A stretch of 64,000 bases of DNA, from NCBI GenBank assembly GCA_902806565.1, contig CADCXA010000010.1:434001-498000 (forward strand), given 5' to 3'. Positions within the stretch are counted from its first letter, which is position 1; each line of letters begins with the position of its first letter. Made by a program: the position numbers and the translations under genes. The stretch is from Hypoxylon rubiginosum. Lineage: Eukaryota; Ascomycota; Sordariomycetes; Xylariales; Hypoxylaceae. The notes beneath the pieces are model-generated. The model was given only the letters and a program-made list of their open reading frames with translations, had not been told where the DNA came from and did not search any database. Below, one piece after another: positions 1-10,555 of this stretch.

Positions 1-1026
1 TCACCAGGTATCTACAAAAGCTTCGAATCCCGGTTTGTGGATAATTTGGTAATTTGGTTAACTTCATGTGGAGGTTTAAGTTATCCGTTACAGAGATATG
101 CACTTAATTATCTCTCTGCTCGTCCCTCTGCTCATCCCGAGGCCAACCATTGTTACACGGAGGGCTACGGAAGGCTATGAGCTTCCAAGCTCCTGGTACC
201 AAGTATTTAATATATATAAAGGTAAAGAACAAAGGGCTTCGGAATAAAAGGGACACATCTCTAATCCTACCCGGCAACGCTGTGAATAGCTTCGGATAGG
301 TACTTTCCAAGGTACCCTACCTCCTAAAACTATGCGGGGCAATATTGCCGCCGCCCCCTCCCCTAAAAAACACTCTTTGAACACTCTACAAATAACATAG
401 CTCGAATAGTTTACATCTCACAGGTAAAACGTGATACTTTCTTTCCTGCTTGCTGTATTGTAATGGAGCAAAAGACTCGAATCATCCTTTAGCCTCAGTG
501 AGCATATGGTCGCGCGTCTTACGAAAGGCATTGAACTACCTAATCTATCAGAAGTTGCGTAAAAGTCAAATGTGTATGTAGCATTGCACCGGGCGTTGAA
601 GGATCCTGCTGACAGCTGCTCTCAACATGCATGTTTCGACCTTATGGTGTTCAACCCGCGCAAGTACCCTCATCTACCTCCTTGCTAGGTTGAAGCAATG
701 GTTTCCAATTAAATTGAAGGTTCTATTTTGCTTTGCCGCATCTTTCTTGGCGTTCTCGTTATGACTGTAACGTTCTCGAACGGCTGCTCGCATTGAAACA
801 AACACTAAGCTGCATTGGGCGCTGCAAGCCGTCAACAACTATCACCCGCCGATGTTTGTGGGTTTGCCGCCGATCAGTGCGATCCGGTCCAAGGATAGTT
901 CGCGAGTTTGAGCTGTCGCATCGCTTAGGTGCCATGTGCTGACCTAGACTACATTGTAAGCCAGTAGCATTATCGTTTATTTTCAGGATTGCATACCAGC
1001 CGGATGTTCCTCGAAGGAAATGTATA
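1..1026. other. Left-edge spacer, no supported gene
   Basis: Short open frames occur on both strands, but none has convincing composition, start context or family resemblance. The one notable item is a 20-bp copy of the dispersed motif TGTTCAACCCGCGCAAGTA at 648-667, which recurs five more times in the window and is probably a transposon terminal or subterminal sequence. Confidence 0.5.
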
Positions 1027-1296
1027 TCACAGATCCCCGCCATCCAGCTGTAGCTGTCGGCGCTGTGAAGACGACCAGACAATAAGAGCCCACACAGCGA
1101 ATAGCGTGAGGAAAGCAATTAAGACAGTAATTCCGGCATTTATGGGTGATGGTTGTCTTGATGTGTGGAGTCGATACTCGTCTTCCAGAGCTTGAGTCTT
1201 GGAGACAGCTTGGATATATTTGAGAATGTCTTTCTCAGGCATAGCGGGCCTGCCCTGTCGTTGGGGGAGCTCATAGCTTCGTCTTGCTCTCACCAT
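1027..1296 (-). CDS. Small single-pass membrane protein, unknown family
   Basis: An 89-residue frame starts in a good fungal context (CAAGATGG). A hydrophilic, charged N-terminal half with a helical stretch near residues 19-40 is followed by one clear hydrophobic segment at about residues 54-72 (core LIAFLTLFAVWALIV) and a short basic, Gln-rich tail. There is no obvious signal peptide, so it would be a tail-proximal single-pass membrane protein. The frame is the most protein-like in the first 2 kb, but I recognise no family, and a further exon on either side cannot be excluded. Function unknown. Confidence 0.45.
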   Translation of the reverse strand: MVRARRSYELPQRQGRPAMPEKDILKYIQAVSKTQALEDEYRLHTSRQPSPINAGITVLIAFLTLFAVWALIVWSSSQRRQLQLDGGDL

Positions 1297-2130
1297 CTTG
1301 ATGGTAACCGACCTAAGACATGTAGGTAGATAGTAGTGAAGGGTGGTGGGAAGCTACTGAATACTGTTGAACGGACGATAAAAGCCAAGTTGATAACAGT
1401 AATCTTGGGATACTTATACACAGTTGGTGTATTGTTACCAAGCCTTTGAGTGCGTATATCAAGGATAGCAAAGATGCAATGTTGCCTAAACCACCATTCA
1501 CAACCTCCTTACAGTTATTCGCGTTCCTGCCTTAGAGAATGTCAAAATCCGACTTTGTTCAATACCCAGGTAACCAATTGGCTACCTGGTAACAATCCAT
1601 CCTGCTCTTTGGTAGGAGGTTCCAGTTTTCTGGATGCCTATCACCCGCATATTGTAGGTGATTTGGCCCGCACTGTGCGACCTTACCAGAGTCTTCACCT
1701 TAGCAAACTAACAAGATGATTAAAACCTGCATCATGCATTTGCACACATCCTCTTCCTAAGAGATCATAAATTATGTTATCAAGCTTGAGAAGCTAGTTT
1801 CAGTTGAGCATCCACGTGTTGCCTATCCTAGGTAACTCTTCAGGGTGACATGGTTTGCCAAAGGCTCCTCTCATTTTTTCAAGCCAGAGACGTAGACAAT
1901 CGACACTGAGACCTCCAAAGGCACCCAACCTCTGAGTAGGTATGTTTCGGGCCGCATTAACCCACCATGAAAACAGCGGATGGAGTGACCATAGGTACCT
2001 GTTGATATTTCATCTTTTAGCTGCTTGTATGCCTACCTAGGTAGATATTTATATTTATCCAAGTCTAACTTGTTTGCATCGTTGCTATTCCATATCGTCT
2101 TCCCGTTTCAATGTCTAAATAGGGAACGCC
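1297..2130. other. Spacer with a 24-bp imperfect palindrome
   Basis: No supported gene. A near-perfect palindrome with one mismatch pair lies at 1566-1589, centred on CAATTG with outer arms CCAGGTA/TACCTGG. A TACCTAGGTA-type motif occurs near 2033-2047. The last 100 bases are presumably the promoter and leader of the gene starting at 2131. Confidence 0.45.
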
Positions 2131-3397
2131 ATGGCAAATCCTCGCCGCCGCGACTCTCCGATCGAGGCATGGATTGAAAACACGCTTGAGTGCAAAAATC
2201 CTCTGATTGAAGAAGGAAATACGAACCAGAATGGCTCCCCCCACAGTTCCGGTTCCAAATCTAGTTCTTCTGGATTCAAGCTAGAAGAGACACAACACCA
2301 CCACAGCGACAGTTCCGAGACCAGAGGGCCTGAATCACTGGCAGCGCCCATCCGACTATGTGAACTCTTCAAGGACTTACCTATACACCGAATTTCGGTA
2401 TGGGACAGACCGGAAGCTATCGAAAAGTGGAAAATGGCACTTCCAATTGACACCATCACGCTCATTCGGGAAGTACTAGCTCTTGGAGATGGACGAGGAG
2501 TAATTCCGCTTCGAATTACAGCTATGTTCCAAGCTGCCCACCAGAGAAATCCATTCCACGACGTTGACAGTGACTGGTTCGAGCAGAGTGAGACGAGATA
2601 TCCGCATACTCCCGGTGGATTGCTTTGCATTCGACAACACGTGATAATGAAGATATGTCGTCAGAGCCTCGAGTGTGAGAGACAACAGCTACACGTTGCG
2701 GAGTGGAACAAGCGTGTCCATGTACCCGTCCTTGACATGGCCTTTGGAGGTTGGTCCGGTTTAGACATTAACGACGTGTGAGTAAGATTCGAACGCACTT
2801 GGTATTATATGGGCAAAAGCTTACACGCTCGCTATTCGTATGCTAATTTGTTTTTATTTCCAATAGAACCGGCCCTAAGATCCCCCAATGGGATAAAGAT
2901 ACCAATCCCGTCGATGCTGTCAATATTGCAGTGTTTCTTGTCCCAGTCGGGGACGATCGATTATATCGTGTCTTCGACTGCTACCTTCGTCACCACAGTG
3001 ACGCTAGCCTACTCTGCAATATAAGTTCAGATTGGCCACTCGCCAGCATTGAGAAGGCCTCAACATTGGCCAGCTGGGCACGCACATTCTTTTACCGTCT
3101 TGAAACTCTACCAGGCTGCGAAAAGGCGGGTCCCCTGGTGTTGCCACTGATCACTATCTACGGAAAGCGATGGGAGGTGAAATTCGTGTTGCGACAGGAA
3201 AATAATCTGGTACGTCCATTGTCTCATCATTGCTACTTGAACTGACATATCTGAATTGGCAGATAATGTTTGAGGACATTGAACTAGGTCACACTGGTAA
3301 TGACCTAGGAGTATGGAAAATACTCGCTGGGCTCAAATTTCTCGCTGAGTGGGCATCTGGAGCTTACAAAGAATGGCTGATACGCGCTTTTGGATAG
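2131..3397 (+). CDS. PD-(D/E)XK nuclease-like domain protein (fungal)
   Basis: Three exons give one open frame of 374 residues: 2131-2777, 2867-3209 and 3263-3397. The introns begin GTGAGT and GTACGT and end ATAG and GCAG, and the phases agree (2 then 0). The N-terminal 80 residues are Ser/His-rich and probably disordered. The C-terminal half matches what I know of the fungal PD-(D/E)XK nuclease-like family (PDDEXK_12 type): an EWNKRVHVPVLDMA block near residue 195, a VDAVNIAVFLVP strand after the first intron, a WARTFFYRL helix, a YGKRWEVKFVL strand and a closing VWKILAGLKFLAEWASGAY helix. Such proteins are multicopy in fungal genomes, and their biochemical activity is mostly unproven. The catalytic D...ExK set is not obvious by eye, so nuclease activity is not claimed. 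All splice junctions are clean and no lesions are seen. Confidence 0.75.
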
Positions 3398-3572
3398 CTC
3401 ATAGTCAGTTAGTTCCCTAAGTATGATCAGAATTCATTTCATTTCATTGAAAATGGAGTTAGATGGGAGTGCTGAATTTTGGCTCGTTCAAGGGGAGCTG
3501 CGTGCCTGCTACGCCTATCTATTCTCTGGGTAATCTGATTCCTGTCACCCCCTATTGCATCCACAGGGCATG

Positions 3573-4660
3573 TTATGTTATAGGGTGGTATTCCAAATCG
3601 TCCTTCTCGGGTAGATCAACATGGTGCAGATAACTGCATTCGTAAACCTTATGGTCGGCACCCATACAGATCTTGCAAGAAGTGGTTAGTTCCACCGCCC
3701 AGGACTGAACCTGAAAATGAGCCGAGTCCTTCCGTATTGCCACGGGAATACTAATATCCTTAGCTTTCGGTGATTCCTGGAAAACCACCAAATATTTCCC
3801 TCCCTTCACATGTTCAGCACTCTCCCTAGCTAGCCGGAAGTTCATGCGCTCACATGCCGGCTTGCGGCCTCCCAGATAGCATCTGCCAGGATATTCGCTC
3901 TGCAGTCGCCAGTGTGAAAGGTCTAAGGTCCAGAGGTGTGTTAAGGTGCCAGTCGGAGGGATGCCCATCCATTTGGACCTTCAAGCCACTGTACTTCTCT
4001 ACCTTCTCACGGGACGTACACTTAACCAGCCAACCATCCTCCGTGCGGCTTAAGGCCGCACTAATATGCTCCATATTGATTTCACCAGATTCCCTGATGA
4101 CACCGAGTATAGCGGGCATAGTGATGGTGGATTTCTGAAGATCCGCCGGGAGCTTCAGGAAAAGGTATATCCCTTTGGTCTCGAGCTTAGGGGTATCTAT
4201 TTCCTCCAGCACCCTCTGGGAGGCACGTCTCGCGAGGGTGATTTTCGGGTTGGCCTTAGGCCTAGCCGAACTTCCCGTCACCGAGCCAGGGCGGGGTGAT
4301 CCACTGCGGGAGGAAACATAAGAGACTTGCATGTACTCAGCGAGCTGGTCCATGTTATCTCCGTCAGCGGTTGAAGGGGCGGTGGGGGCAGAAGGGGTGT
4401 GGCTTTTGGCAGTAAGCCGGTCAGCCGCGTCCTTCTGCTGCCTCTCGTACCCTGGAGTCCCTGGTGCCAGCACCTTGGACTCCCTGGTCTTCTGTTTCTT
4501 GGTAGGTGGTTTGGGCGTGGCCCCCCTGCCCACCCTATACTTTAGACGGTTCGTTGGGTCCCGGGTGTGCTTGCGGCCTACCGGTGACCCCTCCCGTATT
4601 TCTTGATTTCCAACATCCTCCAGCGCGTTTCCCTTACGCTGGTGATGCGATTTTACAGGG
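3573..4660 (-). pseudogene. Zinc-knuckle (gag/ORF1-like) retroelement protein, frameshifted
   Basis: Two overlapping frames form one protein. The first is open from about 4660 (no Met until 4533, a GTG) to 3850 and has a basic, Pro/Thr-rich N-terminus followed by a folded-looking stretch (TIRESGEINMEHISAAL-like, about residues 130-210). The second, 3968-3573, continues it and carries a CCHC zinc knuckle, CKICMGADHKVYEC (C-x2-C-x4-H-x4-C), near its end. Joining them needs one frameshift at about 3850-3960. The knuckle and basic N-terminus are typical of gag or LINE ORF1 proteins. No reverse transcriptase follows, so this is a truncated, dead copy. The parent element class is uncertain. Confidence 0.6.
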
Positions 4661-5157
4661 ACTCCTCACGGAGAGCATGACCCAGAGAGTGTAACTTACC
4701 TATCCAGACATATTCTCCCACTTAGTTGATCTGTTCCAAACACGAGAGTGGCCAAGGCGTAACCTTCGTAGTCCCTTACTGTTACACAATCGGTGGACCT
4801 CTGGTCCTATATCATATATATGTGTTGTGTGCATGTGTCTCTTACAAATTCAGGGGTGCCTGAACGTTAACTTCTGTAAAGCGTGGTGTTTAATTATATA
4901 ACTTAAGTACCTACCTAGGTAGGTAGGCATGTGTGACTACACCTAGCAGCTTGTCTACTTCCTTCTTCTCTTCGTGCTTCGTGTCTTCATCCTTTGGATT
5001 TTCTAACAGTAATAGGGGTGCTATCCGCAGGAGATAAATATACGAGCATAGGATCAAAGTGCCACAGGATGAAGACATGGTAATGGGGCAAAGTAAAGGC
5101 TATCAATTTTGTTTGCCTACGGCTATAACCGATGGTCCAGAAACTTACGCATAAGTT

Positions 5158-5212
5158 AAACCACCAGGTCAGGACCACCCCACATAGGGATCACCACTTT
5201 TACATACAAAAT
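5158..5212 (-). repeat. Dispersed repeat, copy 1 (pairs with 9473-9525)
   Basis: Read on the minus strand, this segment (beginning around ATTTTGTATGTAAAAGTGG) is repeated on the plus strand at 9473-9525, except that the second copy lacks about ten bases in the middle (GTGGGGTGGT). An 88-codon frame at 5156-5422 (-), with a hydrophobic stretch, spans it but looks incidental. The repeat is probably a piece of a transposon end; no further structure is recognised. Confidence 0.55.
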
Positions 5213-5362
5213 TATGAGTATTAAAATTAGTAAAATTGAGAGTTGTTTTTGCTGAAATGCCAGACGGTGCTTTGGATCTCTCAAAGCAATGCGTTTCGTT
5301 ATGCTAGACAACTCTTCAGTGGGCAGCAAAAGCTCCCTATATACACGTTTGACCGGTACGTA

Positions 5363-5420
5363 CCTAGACGCGTTTCGCGTCGCGAAATGCCGAGGTGACC
5401 TCGGAGTCACCCACCACGTC
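5363..5420. repeat. Cluster of short perfect palindromes
   Basis: Three nested or adjacent dyads occur within about 60 bases: TTTCGCG-T-CGCGAAA, CCGAGGT-ACCTCGG type (CCGAGGTGACCTCGG), and GGTGAC-6 nt-GTCACC. All are GC-rich and sit in AT-rich surroundings, just before an A-rich run (5425-5450). They could form hairpins on either strand. They could be a transposon terminus or protein-binding dyads; the sequence alone does not decide. Confidence 0.5.
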
Positions 5421-5649
5421 ACAACAAAAAAACAAAAAAAAGTTTTTAAACAAGTAAGTACCTAGGTACCTAGGTATAAGCAACTCGCATTAATTCTTTT
5501 CCGCTCCTTTATTATATAATTTACTTGCATGAAGATCTCTAATTCCCATTTATAATAACTCCTTTAATCCTACCATTACCTATCATACAGTCACGTTACT
5601 TTCCTCATCTATCTTCAACCTCTATATAACTGCCTATTTCAACATTAAT

Positions 5650-6970
5650 ATGTCAATTTATAACCGATCTGGCAATTGGCATGATATCGCGTGGCGTTCT
5701 ACTCACAACCTACATGTATGCTATATCTTAATATTATTATAATATACTTCGCTACCTATATATATTAACACTGGTATTTTAGGAAAATTCTAGTAACGAT
5801 ACCAATGATGCCGGGGACACCAGCGACGCCGGGGATACCAGCAACGCCAGCTATTCCGGCCTGTTGGCTGTAAATACTTCATCACGTAAAATACATAACG
5901 GAGATCTTTCTAATGTGGCTTATCGGGTATTAAACTACCCTTCATCGGATAGTACTGAGTGTGAAAACTCAGATCCGTTGATATGCTCGGATTCAGATAA
6001 TAATCCGAAGCCTCTATGGGATTCTAAACAACCCGGTGAGGCAGATGGTTCTTGTTCCGATCGATGGCCCGGTCGTTACTCGCAAGAAATGGTCGATCAA
6101 TGTTACCCGACAGTTCTAGAGAGGAATCCAGATTTTTCTAACTGGAATGGGCATCAACAAACTGCATGGGCTCTAAAACAGATTAACCCGTGGATTAAAG
6201 AAAAACCAAGTGATTTAGGTGGTCTGCTGGGTCCGGAGGTAATAAGTTTTACATCCTTCTGGTCATCAATGATATAATATTAACAATAATATAGTTTCAA
6301 AGACGGTGGCAAGTATCTTTCCGTCCAGGCTTCCACGCCTCCAAGAAATCAGGCCAAGAATCGATCGGATCTGATGGTCTTTACTTTACCAAACCATATC
6401 AGGCCAGAGGTATTTATGGTACTATAATCGGTCTTGTTGTAGAACGCGATAAATGGTGTACTCGATGTACAGGTGGCAGTGTCCGGTTCCAGCACTGTAT
6501 TGTAGTGCCGAGTCGGCTAGGCAATTCGTGTACAAATTGTCATTTTAGTGCGAAACCGTGTACACTCCAACCATGTAAGAATTCCGAACAACCTTTTAGT
6601 TTATACCTAATTTTATATAGACATTACAGGTTTCTTTACATATGTCAGTTACAACTGGTCGAATATTCAAAGTCAACAGGTCAATGCTCCGGGCTTGCCA
6701 TTAGCTGCAAATATCATGCAATGCAAAGGTTCAACGTTATCAGATGAACAAAAAATATCAGTTCAAATAGCCATTGAAGATATCCGAGCAGCGGTGCAGA
6801 AGAAAATACTCGATAGATTCGAAAAACACGACCGTGTATTGGACAGCCTCGAACATGTTTCCAACCCCTACGACATCATAATTACCAAGTATATCCTCGA
6901 CCACCTCACATATACTCACAATAGCTACGACGTCGCAGTTAAGCGTAAACGCTCACGCGAAAACGACTAA
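5650..6970 (+). CDS. DUF3716-type cysteine-motif protein, copy 1
   Basis: Four exons fit one frame of 380 residues: 5650-5715, 5783-6238, 6295-6574 and 6630-6970. The donors are GTATGC, GTAATA and GTAAGA, and all acceptors end AG with matching phases. The central region has the pattern I associate with fungal DUF3716: CTRC, seven residues, HCIVV, then CTNC and two further cysteines (about residues 222-265), which probably form a metal-binding or disulphide knot. The N-terminus is low-complexity (Ser/Asp/Asn), including a short Gly-Asp-Thr-Ser repeat, and the C-terminus is a charged helix ending in a basic KRKRSR stretch that could be a nuclear signal. No biochemical role is known to me. A second member lies at 39664-40670 with a similar cysteine block but an unrelated N-terminus. 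The first short exon is the least certain part. Confidence 0.72.
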
Positions 6971-6995
6971 GTCTTTGAAAGTAAAGACTGTATAA

Positions 6996-7232
6996 GTCGC
7001 TGTTCAACTCGGTGCTGGATGATCTGAGCTCTAGGTTGGCCGCGGACGACGCCAGCGCCGACGGAACAACCATCAGCTTCACGGGGGGCCCGACTGCCGG
7101 ACCTCTGTGCGCGGGCGCCAGCACGGCATGCGGCGGGACGTTGTGCGTGGGCTACTGGTGCACGCCCACCCCGACGGGCTACCCGCCCGACTACCCAGAC
7201 CCCAAGGATCCCAACTCGGGCGGCTTAGGCTC
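6996..7232 (+). pseudogene. Fragment of a secreted chitinase-like cysteine tail
   Basis: An open stretch without start or stop reads as the end of a secreted fungal protein: GPTAGPLCAG, then ACGGTLCVGYWC, then PTPTGYPPDYPDPKDPNSGG. Spaced cysteines followed by PPDYxDPxDP are, to my knowledge, typical of the C-termini of fungal class V chitinase-like and related cell-wall proteins. The block is strikingly GC-rich against its AT-rich flanks, begins and ends abruptly between two genes, and lacks any catalytic domain. I read it as a captured gene fragment that has not accumulated the C-to-T damage seen elsewhere. It could instead be a mis-placed exon of an adjacent gene, but the reading frames do not join. 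Confidence 0.55.
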
Positions 7233-7241
7233 TTTGTTACG

Positions 7242-8632
7242 TTATTTATGCTGTTTCCAATCCGCTCCACAATACCCGCACTTCTTGTGAAGAATCTTTC
7301 GGACTTCCGTAGAAACATTATTCCTGCGCTTCGAGATATGCTTGTAAAACGGACATAATAACGTTTCTGCCTTGGTTCGAATGTTAGGCAAATTAGACTG
7401 GAGACTTAGGTAGACTGCTTCGAGAAATGGTTGATAATCGTCTTGGCGGATGGTAAAGCCGTCTCGGTTTAGCCTCAAAACGGTCTCCGAGATATCAAGG
7501 CAATCTGCTGTGGTATATTCGAGTCCTGGTGTCAGGCCACCTGTCAGTGTATACGTCGCGTGGAGGCAGCCAGGCGGTAGGTAAATGCAGTTCTCTTCGG
7601 TCGTGATAGAGAACTCGCCACCTTCAAGTTCATTGCACAAATCTACAAAGGGATGGTCTCTGTGACAGGAGTTCCTATATGTTTCTAGATTATGTGGCGT
7701 GGGCGGGTATAATGCCCAAAGTTTGGTGCAGCCGCCGAGAACAGTAGTAATTCCGTGCTTTCCGTGGTCTAAAAAGCCGTCAACCTCCTGTATAATGCAC
7801 GTGAACTAGTTTAAATACCTATGTGTAAGTCGACAAAAGTATACTGTGGTGTTATATTTGTTGTTGTGCACGGTTCTCCATTGTAGGTATTTCCTTGGCC
7901 AGATAGTCGCTCTGGTATTTTCATCTCGGCCGAGTCCGCGCTTAGGTTGACGGCGTAGTATGTCGTAGCCTGGTTAGGAGTCTTCAGTTGCCAGAGGACC
8001 TGGATAAAACAACCCAAGATAGGATCATGGGGCCGCCCTCGCGCGTAAACTGTAGTTGAACTATGGCTGTTCGCTAGGATTAGATCGTCGAGGTAAGTTT
8101 CGTAACGAGGCTGCACGTGCCAGCACTCAGAGGCAGGGAACATCGTAGGTTTCTGGAAGCCGACAGCATCCCATAACGGAGTTTCTCTGGATTCTGGCAA
8201 ATTTGAAATTCCATTCGACTTCTCTATTGCCTTGCGAAACGTCGATGCAATGGGCAAAAGAGGACCACTTGAGATGCCAAGGAAATCGGAAAGTACGGTC
8301 TCAATGTTCCGGGGACTCGATTCCAGCGGCCTCACCCCGACCTCGACACCCCCGCTGGCCGTTTCATGGTTATGGCCTAGTCGTGATTTTTTATTAGAAT
8401 ATCGAACTTGGCAGCTCCCGTCGCTTTTATTAGTCGTAATCCACTCGTACGGACAATGCTTTGTCCCATTATGATTTTTGGTCTGCCTTGCACATCTCCA
8501 GTACGTAACAGTTTTTTTGGGATTGCTTTTTATCACGGACGCAGAAAACCCTCCCTTTTGCTGGCAAAATGCTTTTAGCTCATCCGTAGACACAAACGTA
8601 GTTCCGTATGGAATCATAAGATTTTCGTCCAT
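7242..8632 (-). CDS. FAR1/MULE-type zinc domain fused to JmjC-like domain
   Basis: Two exons (8632-7819 and 7768-7242) with a 50-nt intron (GTATTT...TTTAG) give 446 residues. Residues 10-95 resemble the FAR1/MULE N-terminal DNA-binding fold (WRKY-GCM1-like): a TDELKAFCQQKGGF helix, a WRCAR strand, a Cys-Pro pair (KHCPYEW) and a closing GHNHE. From about residue 165 the sequence resembles a JmjC/cupin fold. Splicing creates the metal-binding HxD motif (DLHIDHG, His270/Asp272). A basic residue follows in TKLWALYPPT (Lys287) and the distal His is in LPPGCLH (His341), so the Fe(II)/2-oxoglutarate set seems complete. The tail ends with KKCGYCGADW. Inference: a DNA-binding dioxygenase-like protein, nuclear, substrate unknown. 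The intron phase that rebuilds HxD is good support for the model. A 160-bp minisatellite lies 79 bp upstream of the start codon. Confidence 0.7.
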
Positions 8633-8710
8633 AACAGTTAATATATACCTAGTTATGAGGTATTGGGAGGTGCTAGAGATGCTGAGATGCTGGAGGTTTA
8701 ATCATAAAGT

Positions 8711-8870
8711 GTCAGGAGGTGTCAGGAGGTGTCGGGAGGTGTCGGGAGGTGTCGGGAGGTATCGGGAGGTGTCGGGAGGTGTTGGGAGGTGTCAGGAGGT
8801 GTCAGGAGGTGTCAGGAGGTGTCAGGAGGTGTTGGGAGGTGTCGGGAGGTGTTGGGAGGTGTTGGGAGGT
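8711..8870. repeat. 10-bp minisatellite, 16 units (GTCRGGAGGT)
   Basis: Sixteen consecutive 10-bp units occur, with variants GTCAGGAGGT, GTCGGGAGGT, GTTGGGAGGT and one ATCGGGAGGT. The unit is not a multiple of three, so the frames across it are incidental. It is strongly strand-asymmetric (G-rich plus strand) and begins 79 bp upstream of the minus-strand start at 8632, so it lies in the promoter or leader of that gene. Confidence 0.95.
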
Positions 8871-10555
8871 AAGCTGGTTCCTAAGGTTAAGGGCGGGGTA
8901 AACTGAATTTATCGGTGGCTGTGTCACTCCTACCTAGCCACAGACTGGGGTCTGTGCCTTTGCATCTGTGGATGGGTGTCTGAGGACGAAACTTTGGTGT
9001 TTAAAATTGAGAATTGTACCACAATGCTGTATTATTCAATAACCACATATAATCAATTTCACATTGTTACTTGGAGTTGGCAATATCATTATCTAGCCCG
9101 CAGCGCGTCTTCGCTGTCAAAATCCGGACAAGGAGCCGGCGGGCCTGAGCAAACGTACCCAATCAGAGCTCCCAAAGCTCAGGTTATTATGTCCGTCTGG
9201 AGGGAAGGGGGTTTCGGTTTGTATTGAAAGCTTTCTCCTAGAAGCTGCTCGTGCCGATTAGAAAATTGAAAGGTAATATGGTAGGTACACATTGCTACCT
9301 ACAGTATATACACCACCTTATATTGCTATTGGGGCCTTGAGTCCACCACTGTACATCAGGCGGTAGATGAAACGTTTTGCACAGCTTCCATGGAGACCAT
9401 CTTTATTATACGAATATTAAAGCTATTCATTTCTATCTATTTTGATTAATTAAGTACAGACATGCGAAAACGGGCATTTTGTATGTAAAAGTGGTGATCC
9501 CTATCCTGACCTGGTGGTTTAATGTACTGACGCTGAAAGATCACCAGCCCAGTCCACAAGGCCGTCGAGACGACGACGACGACGACGATAAGGAAGAGCC
9601 TCCGCGATATTCCCCTTGGAGTGTGCTCTTAACGCCGTTTAAGCACTTCGATTAACTTGGTGGCTATTGTCTCGTTGTTAGGTTGCCTGCTTGCTAGGGC
9701 ATTTTCTTGATTAAGTTGTTGGCTCCTGGTAGTATGTAGAACGGGCCATAGAAGAAGGCGTGCTGTCTGAGGAAACAGCTAATAATAGTGTACTTAATGA
9801 AAATCGGCTTTATTGTTGTTGTGTTGTTCATGCCTGGAGCCTCCCTATGATTGCGAACCAAGGGCGTGTAGAGATAGACGCACGATCCGGAGGGTGGTGA
9901 TGCTTCATGACGGCATCCTCGCTTCCTAGAGTGCCCACCAACCCGGACTTCAACATTACTGCGATACTCTGTATATAGTTACTTACCCTCTTTTCCATAT
10001 ATCATTTTCTAGCCGCCCGGCCCAGAATTCACCGGCAGTAAATGCAAGTCCTAAGGAATATATGGGAAAAGGGGGGTGCAGAGATAGTTGAGAAGATCAA
10101 TGAAGAGGTCAAAAAAATCGTTGGCTGTCGTAGTATTGTGATATGTAATATGTAATACTTTGATACAAAGTGGACCATCAGTTTCCTAGTAGCTGGCGGG
10201 CTGGAAGCTTTCCTTTATAGAAACAACCACAATGCGAACTCTGCACATGCTATGGTGACCCTAGCTCACGTTAAATTTAAGTAGAGTGAGGAGAGAATTA
10301 CGCGCGACAACTTTTGACCCCAGATTTATTTGTGAACCGCTCGAATTTCCACGTAGCCAAGAAGGCGTCGGGATTTAATACTACAAAAATACAACACCTA
10401 CGAACGAACTTCTATGACTAGAGTGTCGACAATCTATTGTTCCCTTTCCTAGCTACCTCGTGCATTCCATACATGTAACTAAGGCCGCTCTGTTGACCTT
10501 ACAGTAAGACAGTAAGATTGCCCAAATTCCCAGCATAGCGCTACCAGTGTTGTTG
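8871..10555. other. Gene-poor spacer with a dispersed repeat at 9473-9525
   Basis: No supported gene. 9473-9525 is the second copy of the repeat at 5158-5212. A short CGA trinucleotide run lies at about 9570-9590. On the minus strand a 35-codon open stretch around 9650-9755 reads like a decayed coding fragment, but I cannot assign it. Confidence 0.5.

Noticed and set aside
8478..8906. 142-codon plus-strand frame over the 10-bp minisatellite
   Set aside because: It is antisense to the first exon of the JmjC-like gene and its second half is only the repeat.
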